Assembly (NCBI GenBank): GCA_028015205.1 | Contig: CM051514.1 | Location: 4,464,001-4,528,000 of the forward strand | Source of the DNA: Mytilisepta virgata | Lineage: Eukaryota > Mollusca > Bivalvia > Mytilida > Mytilidae | Direction: 5' to 3' | Length of the DNA stretch: 64,000 nucleotides | Part shown: in pieces, positions 15,501 through 24,903 of the stretch | Layout: the number at the start of each line of letters is the position of its first letter | How positions within the stretch are numbered: position 1 is the stretch's first letter | Notes under the pieces: model-generated | The model's input: the letters and a program-made list of their open reading frames with translations, nothing else | The model's database searches: none | Told to the model about the DNA's origin: nothing | Program-made: the position numbers and the translations under genes

Positions 15501-18500
15501 TCGACGGTCCCTTGGAGTTCACGCCATCGAAGTTCTACTGTATCTCTTATTATTCGTCAGTAAAAAACACCTAATTTTGAGGAAATTTGAAAAACTTATG
15601 AAAAATTAGGTGTTTGTTGTGGGATTGTTGTTGATTTCCAGTAAATTTATTTGTTTATAGAATAGTAATTATAACAAGATGAAATTAAAGCCAGTACCTT
15701 CAGATTTGTTTCTTCATTTGTTTTTCATGAACTCATCATCAATATTCTTGAAAATTTTGATTTTTTAAAATCCAAAACCAACAACGATGACAAACTTCAA
15801 ACGACCCGCCATGTTTTGACATGTGGGCAACAGGTCGTCGTAATCCGGATGCGGAATGGAACCTAAGGAATATTTATTTTATTTGTCTCTTTCTTCTTCG
15901 TTTAAGATCAATGTCAATTCAATTTATAGGTTAAAGAATAGGAATTATAATACTAATTTAAATTTTATCCTCGTTCTCCTCTGAAATCACAGGGCCAAAT
16001 AGAACAAAACTTGACAGGAAACATATATGGGAGGTCCTTTATAAAGTTTCCTCATTTCGTCCCGATTGGACTACAAATATGGACGCCATGGGCCATGGCT
16101 GATAAAAAAAATCATCTCATCTGAAATCGCTTGGCCAAATGGAACGAAAATTGACAGGAAGCATCTATGGGAGGTTCTTTACAAAGTTTCCTCATTTCGT
16201 TCTGATCAGGCAACAAACATGGCAATCTATGGCAATTCTTATTTCTCATTGGTTTATTAAAAAAAATATGTTTTTTGCTAGAACTGCTTGGCCAAATTTG
16301 TCAGCCAAACTTAACAGGAAGCATCTATGGAACGTCTTTTATCAAATTAATTTTTTTCATCCTGATTGGACGAAAAGCATGGCTGCCATGGGCAATTCTT
16401 GTTTCTGATTGGCTGATATAAAGAAAAGTTCTTCTCTGAAACTGCTAAGCCAAATAGAGCCAAACTTGACAGAAAATGTCTATTGCTTATAACAAATATC
16501 TACAGAACCGCATAATTGCTTGAAACCAAACATGGCCTGAACGTTCCTCATAAGGTGCCAATCCCTCATTCAACTGTTCAAGATGGCCATCAGCAGAGGA
16601 TTTAGGTCAACATAATACCCTATGGGAAATACATGCAAAAATATTCTGGAGAACCACTGAATTTTAGAATATGTGACCTGTAAGTAGAAGGACCTTGATG
16701 CAGAAAAATTTGGTCCCTACAAGGCTTTTAATTACCACACTTCATAATGATAGTGAGAAGTGACTTCTCTGAGGTACATCAATAAAAAAACAGCTTTCAT
16801 TCCAGGTGAGCGATACAGGCATTGTTCTTCATTGAGGGACACAGCTGTAAGGTTACAATAAATACTGTCATAATTTGTCCTTTATATATTTTAGAGGAGC
16901 TCTCATCAAACCATGGATTTTCACAGAAATTAAAGAACACAGACATTGGGATGTTTCAGCAAATGAAAGATTTGATATGGTTAAAATGTTTGTTAACAAT
17001 GGACTAGAACACTGGGGCTCTGATCAACAGGGTGTAGAGACAACAAGAAGATTTTTATTGGAATGGCTGTCATTTTTATACAGGTATGAGGGCGGCACAG
17101 GGTTGATATTGTGCAAAGTTTTTGGCAGTTTTTATTACCTGTGTGACCGTGCAAACTGAGAAAAATGCAATGTGCAGGACAAAGTTTTATTTTTCGTTCA
17201 TCGTGAATGACATTTTTATTTCAAGTTCATACGTGTCCATATCCCACCTGTATGACCCTCAGGTATATAAAATGTCGGTTTTTTTGCAACTGTCAGTCCA
17301 ACTGGCCTTGTTTTCAGTAGGCAGTGGAGGATGCTGAACTGCACCACCGGCATTTGGTAGGAATGATTGTCATACTAATATCAAAATGGATCAAGCCAGT
17401 GGTCATTAGACTGGTCACTGCGCACATCTTAATACTCCATGTATCCATTCAATGAAATGAACTGTGGATTCCTAGAAAAATAGGTCATTCTAGCTGAAAA
17501 TCATAAAATTAGAAATTTGGTTATGTTCATTTTGATAATTTACCCAGTATTATTTTGGATCATAATTTTTAGTGTATATTGGAGGCAAAGCATTTTATTT
17601 TGTACATCGACTATAATCTCATGATCCTGGTGTTTTAGGGCTTTTTTCTGTGTAGGAGACACCAAAAGTAGACCAAGAACAAAAAACATTCTTTGAAAAT
17701 GATTGTCCCTGTCTGTAAGTAGTTACCATCCTCCACTTAATAACATTGTCTACTGATTGGTTCGTATGTTGACAGTTTCAATAAAATTTCATTATGTTTT
17801 AAACAGAAATCATTGCAGGATCTCACTTGATACCAATAGTTTTGATAATATGCTTAAGCTTTATTATTTTATGAGAACAAGTATTAGGGGTTTCCACAAG
17901 CATTTTAGCATGGTGCTGCACCATGCCTTCCTTTCTTGGTACAAGGGTACCCTCTTAATCCTCTTTTAAATGTGTCCTGATATATAAAGCTTTTAATTTC
18001 GTCAATAATTTCATATAATAAACCATATATTAAACCATTTCAGTGAGTCGCATTAATGACAAATAATGCAATAGAACATGAATAAAGATAATTGTTATTT
18101 TTTAGGTATATACCTGTTGGACTGCTAGAACAAGTTCCACAGAAAATAAATGAAAGGCCACCAAAATATGTAGGTCGCAGTGATCTAGAAACATTATTGT
18201 TGAGTCCAAATTGTGGAGATTGGATTAAGATAAGGTTTGTAGATGCATTGTGAGATTGCAAAATGCGTGTGTTAGTATCCTGAAAACTAGAGGCTCCCAG
18301 GATCCTGTATTGCTGATTAAGTTTACCATTCAAAGATCATAAAAGTGAACCAAGGCCTGATATCTGTGCTTTCTTCTGTTATTAGCTCACCCGGTCAAGT
18401 GGTCCACATGAGCTATATATTGTCAGCATTAAATGCAACCGCCTCGGCGGTCTCATGGGAGCGTGCTCTCCTCGAGTGCCGAATGTCACAGGTTTGATCC

Positions 18501-21500
18501 CCACCAAGTCAAACGAAAGACATTAAAATTGGTATTTACTGCTTCTCTGCCAAGAACGGGGCATCTAGGAGTAAGAGCAAAGATTGGCTGGGAGTTAGTA
18601 TAATATGTCAGAGTGGGGTGATATGTCTTCCTGCGGACAGTTACCTGTAATATGGTTCAGCGTGTCGATCTAGTACAAAGCAGAAATCATATTTATTATC
18701 ATATCAACATGTTCTCCTCCTGATATGCACCTGGCTGCCACTGGGTGTGAAACAATATTTCATCCATCCATACATCATTAAATGCCTTTGTCATTCATCA
18801 TAAACTTTCCTTGAAAGATCTTCTCTGAAACCACTGGACCAATTGGGTCCAAACTTTAGTAGAATGGTCATTGGAAGGCACCCATCCAAAAATATGTCCT
18901 GTGTCTCCAACTTTTAACTAACTTGGTTGTTACTAAAAATAGGAAAAAGGGGCAATGAATTTTAAAAATATTATATCAAACTACATGGCCAGATGGAACC
19001 GAAGTTTGATGATATAGTCGATGTGAGGTCAACTTTCAAAATTGTGTCCAATAGCAAGATGGATGCGATAGGACACTATGGAAAAATTCATTTCAAAATC
19101 TTCTTGTCTGAAACCATTAAGTAAATTACAATTAAACTTGACAGTAGTGGTCCTTAGTTGGTTTTCTTAGAAATGTTTCTGATTAGAGGACTGTCAACCA
19201 AGATGGCCACCACAGCCAAACAGTTTAACATAGAAAAATTCTTTTAAGGTCTTCTCCATTAAAACCAATCGGCCAGTTGAGACCAAATTGGTAGAATGTG
19301 ACTTCATCTCTTGATGACCCGGTTCACCATCCAAGATGGCAGTCACAAGAAAAGTTAGTTTAATGTTAGACCCTACAGGAAAAAATTCAGTTTAATATAT
19401 TCTTGTCTGAAACCACTTGGCCAATTTGAACCAAACTTTTTTTTAAACTGAAGGACCATGTGAGTTATTGTCATCAATTTGCATCCGTTTTTTGCTGACC
19501 TGGCCAAAGGCCATGTGAGCTTTTGTCATCACTTGGTGTCTGTCGTCCGTCCGTCTGTAAACTTTTACATTTTCATCTTCTCCTCTGAAACCCCTGGACA
19601 TTATTGAACAGAAACTTGGCCTGAAACTTTTATGGAAGGTCCTTTACAAACTTGTTCTCCTCTGAAACTGTAAAGCCAAATGAACTGATTTTTGGTATGG
19701 AGCATCTATGGAAGGTCCTTTACAAAGTTTGCATAAATCAATTTGGTCGGTGAAATAAAATGGCCACCATGAGCATTACATGTTCTGATTGGTCGAAATT
19801 TAAAACTTCTTCTCCTCTGAAACCGTAAAGCCAAATGAACTAAATTTTGGTATGGAGCATCTATGAAAGGTCCTTTATAAACTTTGCATAAATTATCATA
19901 GTCTGTGAAACAAAATGGCCATCAGAAGCCTTTATATGTTCTCATTGGTCAAATTTTTTAATTCTTCTCTTCTGAAACCATTTGGCCAAATAAACTTATA
20001 CTTGGTATGAAGGATCTATGGAAGGTCCTTTACAAAATTTGCATAAATCATCCTGGTCCATGAAACAAAATGGCCACCATGAGCATTACATGCTGATTGG
20101 TCGAAATTTAAAACTTCTCCTCTGAAACCGTAAAGCCAAATGAACTAAATTTTGGTATGGAGCATCTATGAAAGGTCCTTTATAAACTTTGCATAAATTA
20201 TCATAGTCTGTGAAACAAAATGGCCATCAGAAGCCTTTATATGTTCTCATTGGTCAAATTTTTAAATTCTTCTCTTCTGAAACCATATGGCCAAATAAAC
20301 TTATACTTGGTATGAAGGATCTATGGAAGGTCCTTTACAAAATTTGCATAAATCATCCTGGTCCATGAAACAAAATGGCCACCATGAGCAATACATGCTG
20401 ATTGGTCGAAATTTAAAACTTCTCTGAAACCCTAAAGCCAAATGAACTAAATTTTGGTATGGAGCATCTGTGAAAGGTCCTTTATAAACTTTGCATAAAT
20501 TATCATAGTCTGTGAAACAAAATGGCCATCAGAAGCCTTTATACAATGTATATGTTCTCATTGGTCAAATTTTTTAATTCTTCTCTTCTGAAACCATTTG
20601 GCCAAATAAACTTATACTTGGTATGAAGGATCTATGGAAGGTCATTTACAAAGTTTCCAGATTTCAATCTAGTCCATCAAATCAAATCAAAAGTTTGTGA
20701 CTCCCAGGTGAGCAATACAGGCTCAGCTCTCAGAGTATATGTCTTATTCAATTATTAACAGACATGTGAGGTGTATGGTGATCTGTTCTTTTAACATAGT
20801 CTTCTTGACAACTACAGACTGCAGCATATATATTCTAACGACAAGCTTCAAGATAGTACCTGCGGGATTCGATCTAATTAAAATTACATCTTTACACTTC
20901 AACCTTGTTTTCATTCCGTAGTTTTTATGTGGCGAATGGAATAACTTCCTATTGAAGTCCCATCATAGGTCAGCATGAATGTATGATCTTAACTTTTCAT
21001 TGTTCAATCATAATCAGAGTGAATACCGCGGGTAACCAAAACGGGTTTGGGGTAAAGCTTGAAAATGGCAAGTTTGTGATCAATAGATTCCAAAGATATT
21101 TTACCAAAATATTGCCTCAGTCAGTTGAAAAAACAGCAGAGAACAATTCTAGAATAAAAATAAAACTTATTGCCTAGCCATTTTAATAACTGGATATGAA
21201 AAGACAGTTTATTTATCTATAATGTACTTTGATTCTCTATAGCATCATTATCCATTAAACAAGACAGATCATATGGCTTAATGGTCAAAATATTTTGTAG
21301 ACAGCATGCTGATTTGTTGAGGAATTATGCATTCATTCAACCTTCAATGTGATATCCGAAAACAAAGAGCCAGTGTAATTTTAATTAGATTAATGTGTGA
21401 TTATGATTGGTTTAGATTGAAATCTTAGATACCGAAATTACCTTATCTCAGATTAAAAGTAAAAAATATAAAAATTAATATTTTACAATACATATAAAAC

Positions 21501-21615
21501 TAGCTGTGGTAATATACGAGATTGTCTTATTCTGTTTTACAGTGAAATGCTGTTGGGACCAGTACCAAATGGTTTCAGTTTTCTACCCAAGCATAAGGCC
21601 AATGCCTACATGTGA
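1..21615 (+). CDS. DUS3L: tRNA-dihydrouridine(47) synthase DUS3L, ten coding exons, 5' end outside window
   Basis: FMN- and NADPH-dependent enzyme that reduces uridine to dihydrouridine in tRNA (position 47 in the known family). Exons, each flanked by GT/AG and joining in phase: 1-528, 2522-2563, 3176-3328, 4631-4747, 6281-6457, 11479-11575, 12947-13025, 16895-17083, 18106-18234, 21543-21615 (TGA stop 21613-21615). They give about 527 residues; human DUS3L is about 650, so roughly 120 N-terminal residues lie upstream. Visible family motifs: CCCH finger, [31 protein letters not shown] with the catalytic Cys, [58 protein letters not shown] and C-terminal [21 protein letters not shown]. No frameshift or stop interrupts the exons, so the gene looks functional. 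Exon joining is by eye, without transcript support. Confidence 0.95.
529..2521 (+). other. DUS3L intron following exon 1
   Basis: AT-rich intron with one recognisable insertion, the SINE at 1050-1310. The rest shows only simple AT stretches and a few near-identical 'tctgtacaagttgaaac' words around 2260-2340. Confidence 0.7.
1050..1310 (+). mobile_element. tRNA-derived SINE, bivalve type
   Basis: A tRNA-like head contains a Pol III A box (tggctgagtggt, 1058-1069) and B box (gttcgaatct, 1127-1136). The unrelated body runs through 'ggttctctccgggtactccgg' and 'ctggccgccacgat' and ends in an A-rich 'aaacaaacaa' tail. This body plus tail is the common SINE layout I know from bivalves (MetaSINE-like core, from memory). 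AT-rich flanks are similar on both sides, so the exact target duplication is unclear. Confidence 0.75.
2522..2563 (+). CDS. DUS3L: DUS3L 42-bp exon: start of the TIM-barrel synthase domain
   Basis: A 14-codon exon ([14 protein letters not shown]) between acceptor tttacag and donor gtaagt. It encodes the first beta strand and the 'APLT' FMN-contact segment at the start of the DUS domain. It is too short to be found as an ORF and is recognised by family sequence and splice sites. Confidence 0.9.
2831..2995. repeat. 33-bp minisatellite, five identical copies
   Basis: The unit starting actatgatgtcattaaagc repeats five times without a visible mismatch inside a DUS3L intron. Because 33 is a multiple of three it yields a fake repetitive ORF on both strands. 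The perfect identity suggests recent expansion. Confidence 0.9.
3176..3328 (+). CDS. DUS3L: DUS3L exon: [11 protein letters not shown] … [14 protein letters not shown]
   Basis: 51 codons, phase 0 at both ends, between acceptor cttttag and donor gtataag. It carries the conserved VGNLPFRR motif, the CSEMAMATN strand and the WALLKRH…FGIQ segment of the DUS3 subfamily. Confidence 0.93.
3329..4630 (+). other. DUS3L intron before the catalytic exon
   Basis: AT-rich, with a degenerate 28-bp tandem repeat (unit beginning agaaataggcaaaatagtca, about four copies, roughly 3612-3740). I see nothing else recognisable. Confidence 0.6.
4631..4747 (+). CDS. DUS3L: DUS3L exon with the catalytic cysteine (NCGCP)
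   Basis: 39 codons between acceptor ttattctag and donor gtaggt. It encodes [12 protein letters not shown] … [17 protein letters not shown]. The second Cys of NCGCP, codon 4721-4723, is the family's catalytic acid that protonates the uracil ring. The last 42 bases and the donor are the first copy of a 71-bp tandem repeat that continues into the intron. Confidence 0.94.
4706..5100. repeat. 71-bp tandem repeat built from the exon end and splice donor of DUS3L
   Basis: Copy starts are at 4706, 4777, 4848, 4919, 4990 and 5061, exactly 71 bp apart; the last copy is partial. Copy 1 is functional: the last 42 bases of the catalytic exon, the gtaggt donor and the first intron bases. Copies 3, 4 and 5 keep a gtaggt donor-like site after the 'tttataaaaag' block, copy 2 has gatagg instead, and copy 6 ends before it. 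Copies differ by a few substitutions each. Since 71 is not a multiple of three, use of a downstream donor would usually shift the frame. Confidence 0.93.
5101..6175. repeat. Interspersed repeat with three internal 146-bp units
   Basis: The block 'ggtcagagtgacctaatttt…gggaggctg…gagatgcaccctcac' recurs with starts at 5659, 5805 and 5951 (146 bp apart). Its left part includes 'ttcgccttagcctgtaatgc' and its right part ends near 'gggggtactccattagtccc'. It resembles a mollusc interspersed repeat and has no coding content. Confidence 0.6.
6281..6457 (+). CDS. DUS3L: DUS3L exon: [10 protein letters not shown] … TVKMRVG … RDWGVSMVT
   Basis: 59 codons, phase 0 at both ends, acceptor ttctttcag and donor gtaagt. 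The Lys and Arg of TVKMRVG belong to the FMN/uracil pocket in characterised DUS enzymes. The sequence follows directly from LLYKK of the previous exon. Confidence 0.95.
6504..7223. mobile_element. Non-autonomous element with ATACGCCCGTC / GACGGGCGTAT ends
   Basis: It starts with atacgcccgtc, followed by a second inverted copy (cgtcaaaattttgacg hairpin), and ends with the reverse complement gacgggcgtat at 7213-7223. Inside, a unit 'cgcgccatatctcaaaaacg…gatcggtatactttttggtgatgatt' occurs about four times in diverged form. There is no transposase. It lies within the longest DUS3L intron. Confidence 0.65.
7990..9425. mobile_element. Non-autonomous element with 10-bp perfect ends ATACCCCCTG / CAGGGGGTAT
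   Basis: The termini at 7990-7999 and 9416-9425 are exact reverse complements. The interior carries direct repeats (8310-8375 against 9008-9075; 8562-8650 against 9078-9180) and an inverted pair around 'ttaatgacttgctgcaggta' (8709-8748 against 9184-9222). This suggests nested copies or internal duplication. No transposase ORF was found. Confidence 0.6.
9426..10765. other. Intron sequence without recognised feature
   Basis: Part of the long DUS3L intron between 6457 and 11479. AT-rich, with no repeat structure or coding homology that I can recognise. Confidence 0.6.
10766..11335. repeat. Interspersed repeat with three units of about 160 bp
   Basis: The phrase 'actttctctgtgcattaacc' recurs at 10891, 11053 and 11212, inside units that start with 'cctcaacta.tc..taaccgctc'. 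The block opens with 'ttgcctgcggaacacatgg' and closes with 'gtccgcaggtgacacatgtc'. Non-coding, within the DUS3L intron. Confidence 0.65.
11479..11575 (+). CDS. DUS3L: DUS3L exon: [16 protein letters not shown]
   Basis: 32 codons plus one base, acceptor ttgattag, donor ggtaag. HGRSREQRY is the strongest subfamily signature, and its His contacts flavin in the family. The Gly codon of FGNGDI is split across this intron. Confidence 0.94.
11813..12000. repeat. 36-bp minisatellite, about five copies
   Basis: The unit beginning acagaactcatctgtataca and continuing gcccaatataaaagta repeats with small changes in the intron after the HGRSREQRY exon. The multiple-of-three period creates a spurious minus-strand Tyr/Phe-rich ORF. 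Confidence 0.85.
12947..13025 (+). CDS. DUS3L: DUS3L exon: FMN-phosphate loop NGDI
   Basis: 79 bp with both outer codons split. It encodes (G)[30 protein letters not shown] and MIARG line the flavin phosphate-binding end of the barrel in this family. Acceptor is tttgcag and donor is gttagt. Confidence 0.94.
13026..14278 (+). other. DUS3L intron, 5' part
   Basis: AT-rich, with a three-copy 32-bp tandem repeat at about 13462-13557 (units start acctctcctc / acctttccta at 13462, 13494 and 13526, containing 'aacctgcccatgtg'). Otherwise nothing recognised. Confidence 0.6.
14279..14711. repeat. 'gctcacctggc … gtgagcgatacagg' family, copy 1
   Basis: Starts with the hairpin 'cttacctggctaaagccagggtgag', followed by the usual 'ccatcac…cgtc.gtccgtc' and repeated 'tctgaaac…ggccaa.t.gaaccaaactt' phrases. 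It ends with 'caggtgagcgatacagg'. Other copies lie at 15.97, 18.38, 19.49, 25.88 and 48.8 kb. Non-coding. Confidence 0.7.
14703..15540. mobile_element. Possible pogo/Tigger-type non-autonomous DNA transposon
   Basis: Bounded by CAG…CTG and flanked by TA on both sides (14701-14702 and 15541-15542). Left end: caggttttgaaactccga. The reverse-complemented right end reads cagtagaacttcgatggcg, and both ends contain 'tcgaa' phrases, as in pogo/Tigger families whose ends begin CAGT.GAAC.TCG. The 838-bp interior is non-coding. The ends match only partly, so this is tentative. Confidence 0.45.
15965..16820. repeat. gctcac-family copy 2 with internal repeats
   Basis: Three to four diverged internal units 'ctctgaaat…gcttggccaaatggaac…aaacttgacaggaagcatctatgg…tcctgattgga' and the family end 'ccaggtgagcgatacaggc' at 16803-16820. 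It stops just before the DUS3L exon at 16895. Confidence 0.65.
16895..17083 (+). CDS. DUS3L: DUS3L exon: [14 protein letters not shown] … [13 protein letters not shown]
   Basis: 189 bp, entered and left in mid-codon (Arg codons AG|A and AG|G). It encodes the end of the barrel and the start of the C-terminal helical tRNA-binding domain, including [13 protein letters not shown], which is close to vertebrate DUS3L. Acceptor is tatttttag-like (ttttag) and donor is gtatga. Confidence 0.95.
17084..18105 (+). other. DUS3L intron without recognised feature
   Basis: About 1 kb between the 189-bp and 129-bp exons. No repeat, RNA gene or coding homology that I can recognise. Confidence 0.6.
18106..18234 (+). 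CDS. DUS3L: DUS3L exon: C-terminal helical domain
   Basis: 129 bp encoding [31 protein letters not shown]…GDWIKI. The INERPP and GRSDLETL blocks are conserved in DUS3L. Acceptor is ttttttag. The donor gtttgt is weaker than the others but joins in phase with the last exon. Confidence 0.92.
18384..19490. repeat. gctcac-family copy 3, split by a SINE
   Basis: Begins 'tagctcacccggtcaag' and continues after the SINE at 18786 with the usual 'cttctctgaaaccactggaccaattgg' phrases and 'aagatggccaccacagcc' blocks. The SINE's duplicated target shows that the two halves were once contiguous. Confidence 0.65.
18437..18775 (+). mobile_element. tRNA-derived SINE with 10-bp target duplication
   Basis: Head with tRNA-like boxes (ccgcctcggcggtctcatgg; B box ggtttgatccc), body with 'gtgtcgatctagtacaaagcag' and 'cacctggctgccactgg', and tail (atcc)n. 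The target duplication CATTAAATGC lies at 18427-18436 and 18776-18785. Same family as the copy at 27.7-28.1 kb. Insertion would have used a LINE's reverse transcriptase. Confidence 0.88.
19494..20722. repeat. gctcac-family copy 4 with internal amplification of about 306 bp
   Basis: Opens 'ctgacctggccaaaggccatgtgagc' and ends 'ccaggtgagcaatacaggct'. A unit of about 306 bp beginning 'ccgtaaagccaaatgaac' recurs near 19819, 20126 and 20431 with few differences. Located in the last DUS3L intron. Confidence 0.75.
21543..21615 (+). CDS. DUS3L: DUS3L terminal exon
   Basis: 73 bp encoding [24 protein letters not shown] then TGA. LLGPVP…[11 protein letters not shown] is the conserved C-terminus of DUS3L, so the protein end is natural. 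A possible polyadenylation hexamer ATTAAA lies at 21676-21681, about 60 bases after the stop; this is weak because the region is AT-rich. Confidence 0.95.
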
Positions 21616-21739
21616 TGGTTACAAAGATTTTAACGATACAGACATTGCTCTATTTTAATGGAAGTTTTGATTTTAATTAAATTAACACTACAAATTATTG
21701 AATTATAATGTCTCCTTTACCCTGAAGAAGTAGGGTATA

Positions 21740-21935
21740 CTATTTAACATAACAATCCAAAGATACTAATATTAGATATAGTAAATTTATACTATGCTGT
21801 ATACGACACATTTGAAGGAGTTACCTCTCACCAGCAGTATTAAAACTGAAACATTTTGAAGACCAAAAACCAAACTTATTTTAAACAAGAAGTACTCATA
21901 ACCAAAAATACCGAAATAGGTATTTTCTCTAATAT
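21740..21935. repeat. Dispersed repeat just downstream of DUS3L
   Basis: The segment from 'acaatccaaagatactaata' to 'ataaccaaaaataccgaaatagg' recurs with small changes at 50,420-50,600, and its first half again at 50,798-50,870. Reading frames are broken in at least two copies. Identity unknown. Confidence 0.75.
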
Positions 21936-22155
21936 GGTTGATAAATTTCTGACACAAAATCCCTACAGAAATGCATCAAGAACTACTTTTATTGCTGTTC
22001 TAGTTAGGCTAACATGTTGTCACAGTTATGGTTACATGTTGTCACAGTTAGGATTACATGTTGTCACGGTTAGCTGGCATTTTATAATCCTCACCCATAC
22101 CCTTGAAGATTAGAGCATTGGAACATAATTTTGTAAAGTTGTAGAGATTTTAGTC

Positions 22156-22401
22156 ATGTCCATTTTTTGGTCCCGCCACTAAGTGGTTGGGGCCATATAG
22201 TTTTATCCTTGTACATCATTCTGCAACGAACACCTTTCCGGACTCTTTTTTTATACAACTTCAGATATTGAGTTGATTTTTAGTATGTGAGTCTATCATG
22301 ATGAGTAACAGATCAAGTTAAGTTTCGTTCCGCTGATTTTTGCCGAAATAAGGGATATGGACTTTGAAAATTTCATGAAATAACACCTTTCTGGACTTTC
22401 T
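22156..22401. repeat. Mollusc-type interspersed repeat fragment
   Basis: Starts 'tggtcccgccactaagtgg' and contains 'gagttgatttttagtatgtgagtctatcatgatgag', wording I recognise from bivalve interspersed repeats. It is interrupted at 22402 by the palindromic-element derivative. Confidence 0.5.
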
Positions 22402-22526
22402 GGTTTATTGGTTCCTACTAGATACTTAATACCTGTGGATCTTTCAAAGACCAAAGCAAAACCAGAAATGAAAATGAAAATACTTTCAACCAAAGTGGAG
22501 AGAACCAAACGGCTGGACAACACAAG
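22402..22526 (+). pseudogene. Fragment of the zinc-ribbon gene of the palindromic element
   Basis: About 42 codons, matching residues 8-49 of the protein encoded at 36857-37312, with a few substitutions (PTRY for PARY; MKMKILST for MKRKILPT). It stops before the zinc-ribbon cysteines. Confidence 0.85.
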
Positions 22527-23165
22527 ATGTCCATCGTATCACCAGCAGATAAAAAGAGCGGGATAAGGGGAGATAGTCCAATAGTGTACTTCGTATACTC
22601 TCGGACTTTGACATAACAGTCAGAGTATCAGACCCTAGAGACCTATGAAAGATCCAGAGAGGACCGAAAAGTGCGGGAAAAGGGAGATATTTCTATCTGA
22701 GTTCTGATCAAGCATGGCAAATCCGGGTCCGTGACTTACGTCACTTCCGTAAACAAATCATGGGGGAAACCCATCACTTCCGGTTGCACATGCGCGCAAA
22801 TCACTTCCGGGTACTTCCGGTTCCGGTCACGCATGCGCAGACCACACATCCGGGTCCTGGCAGGCTACTTGCGTCACTTCCGTAAACAAATGGCGGGAAA
22901 ATCCACTACTTCCGGTTGCGCATGCGCAGATCACACGTCCGGGTCCTGGCACGTGACTTGCGTCGCTTCCGTAAACAAATAGCGGGAAAATCCACTACTC
23001 CCGGTTGCGCATGCCCGCAAAAACTACTTCCGGTTCCGGTCACGTGACCTCCGGTTCCGGTGACTCACTTCTTGTGGCGTCATTTCCGGTTCCGGTGACG
23101 CCACTTCCGGCTACTCCTAGCTCCTCCTCCACAAATGCTAATTTAGAACCGCATATATACTACTA
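22402..23165 (+). mobile_element. Deletion derivative of the 33-40 kb palindromic element
   Basis: 22402-22526 matches codons of the zinc-ribbon gene (GLLVPTRYLIPVDLSKTKAK…ERTKRLDNT). From about 22545 the sequence jumps to the right-end region of the big element: 'gagcgggata', 'ccaatagtgtacttcgtata', 'gcatggcaaatccgggtccg'. It ends in an expanded set of 'gtcacttccggttccgg' and 'gcgcatgcgcag' repeats and a degenerate terminus near 23165. Most of the coding and arm sequence is deleted. Confidence 0.85.
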
Positions 23166-23169
23166 GTAC

Positions 23170-24900
23170 TAATGAAATAAAAAAAAATAAAATGAAAAAG
23201 AAATAAATATATCCAGAAGTCTGGCCCCTGTGCCTTTTCCCCCAGATTGAATTCCGCCCCCACCCCCCTAAAAAAATCCTAGATTCCCACCTGCCTCCTA
23301 CATCCGGCTATAGACGCAGTGGTAAAATTGATAAGCAAGCTAGGCTAACAAACATGTTTAATTATTTTGCATCTTTTAGAGTATAATCAACATACCGCTA
23401 TAAAAATTTTTATGCGTGTATATTTTTTGTACTGACTTGTCCGAAGATTTTCATGATTTTTCCGAATGTTAACTTTCATTTATTATCTTTTCCCTCTTTG
23501 TCATTTTCTCTTTTATTTACATTCTCACGTTGATGGCTCAGCATCACTTATTGACATATCTGCCAGATCCCGGCAGAGTGTAGGTTTAGCATATTATCAA
23601 TATGCAGAACTATTTATCGTAAACGTACATAGCATGTATTGTGTTTTGATGACGTATTAAACGTGGTAAATGCAATGATGACAATAATATGCCACGTCAC
23701 CAAATTATTTGTTTTATTGTTTTACAGCCGTTTGTTATTACTGGTAAACATCTAGAGACAACAATACACTTTAAAAATGTTCTTTATACATACAAATACC
23801 CCTTTTAATAATTTTTGTATGATTCTTAGCACCCCCCTCTTTTCGACGTTTTTAAAAGTATGGAAAGCAGTTTGTGTCATAATTTGCATACATAATTTTT
23901 TATACTCGACGAGTTTTCAACACACTAAAAGCTGCACATATCATTTTACGCACAATTATGCAACCAAACTTGTTATTGCTTTTATTTTTCAAGTGCATGT
24001 ATGGAACACAATTAGTGTCATAAGTCAACGTTGCATTTTTGTATGTTTTGTCTTACATTTTTGATTGATAGGTTTTATATTGTGTTTTTATTTGTTCTTT
24101 CAGCTTTTTACCGTTCATTTTGGAATTTTACTCACCTGTCATCAATTGTAATCATTCATTGAACACCAGCATACCTTTGTTATTCATGCTACCTTGTGTT
24201 AATAGAGTGGATTATATGACAATAAATAAAACGGTTATCTTTAATGAAGTCCATTATTTGATGCCCAGCAAGAAATAGATGGGAGTCATTACATTTTTAC
24301 TTCTTGGATTCCTAGATGACTATTTTTATCTACAGCAGAATCACACCGCCACCTGGCGTTAATTCGGTTATTGGTTGTTTGACATCGGTAGATGTTTGCA
24401 TTTGTCCGTTGATTTTATTTTAAGCTGTTCGTTTAACATCGACGTTAAAATTCATTAGTTTTGCATTCGAGTCTTTTGATTTTATTTTATGCTCTTCGTT
24501 TAACATCGATGTCCATTAGTCTTGCATTGAAGTCTGTTGATTTTGTTTTAAGCTGTTAATTTTGTTTTGACGTCTTTTTTTACCCTTTTCGCCGCCCATA
24601 CACCTTGGCTTTTGACAGTAATGTTTAATCCGGATTTGTCCGGATATTAAACAACTTCCACTTGGGGTCAAGTGGAGTTAGAATTAAAGGTCACAATAAA
24701 GAGCTGAGGGAAAGGATAACTTTCAAAGGAAAATGGTTTAGGATGATGATAGTTTTGAACCATCATGTTGATACCTAGCTACTAATTATATAAAAACATT
24801 ATTTGAAGTGTTTACCATCATTTAAATATGCCCCCTTGTAAAGTTTATTTCACAATGCCATGTTACAACCGGGAACTAGTTGGTCTCAACTGGTTTGTCA
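23170..24900. other. Region without recognised gene
   Basis: AT-rich. A weak tandem similarity of about 75 bp occurs at 24,360-24,570 ('tttattttaagctgttcgtttaacatcga' variants). Nothing else recognised. Confidence 0.6.
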
Positions 24901-24903
24901 CGT

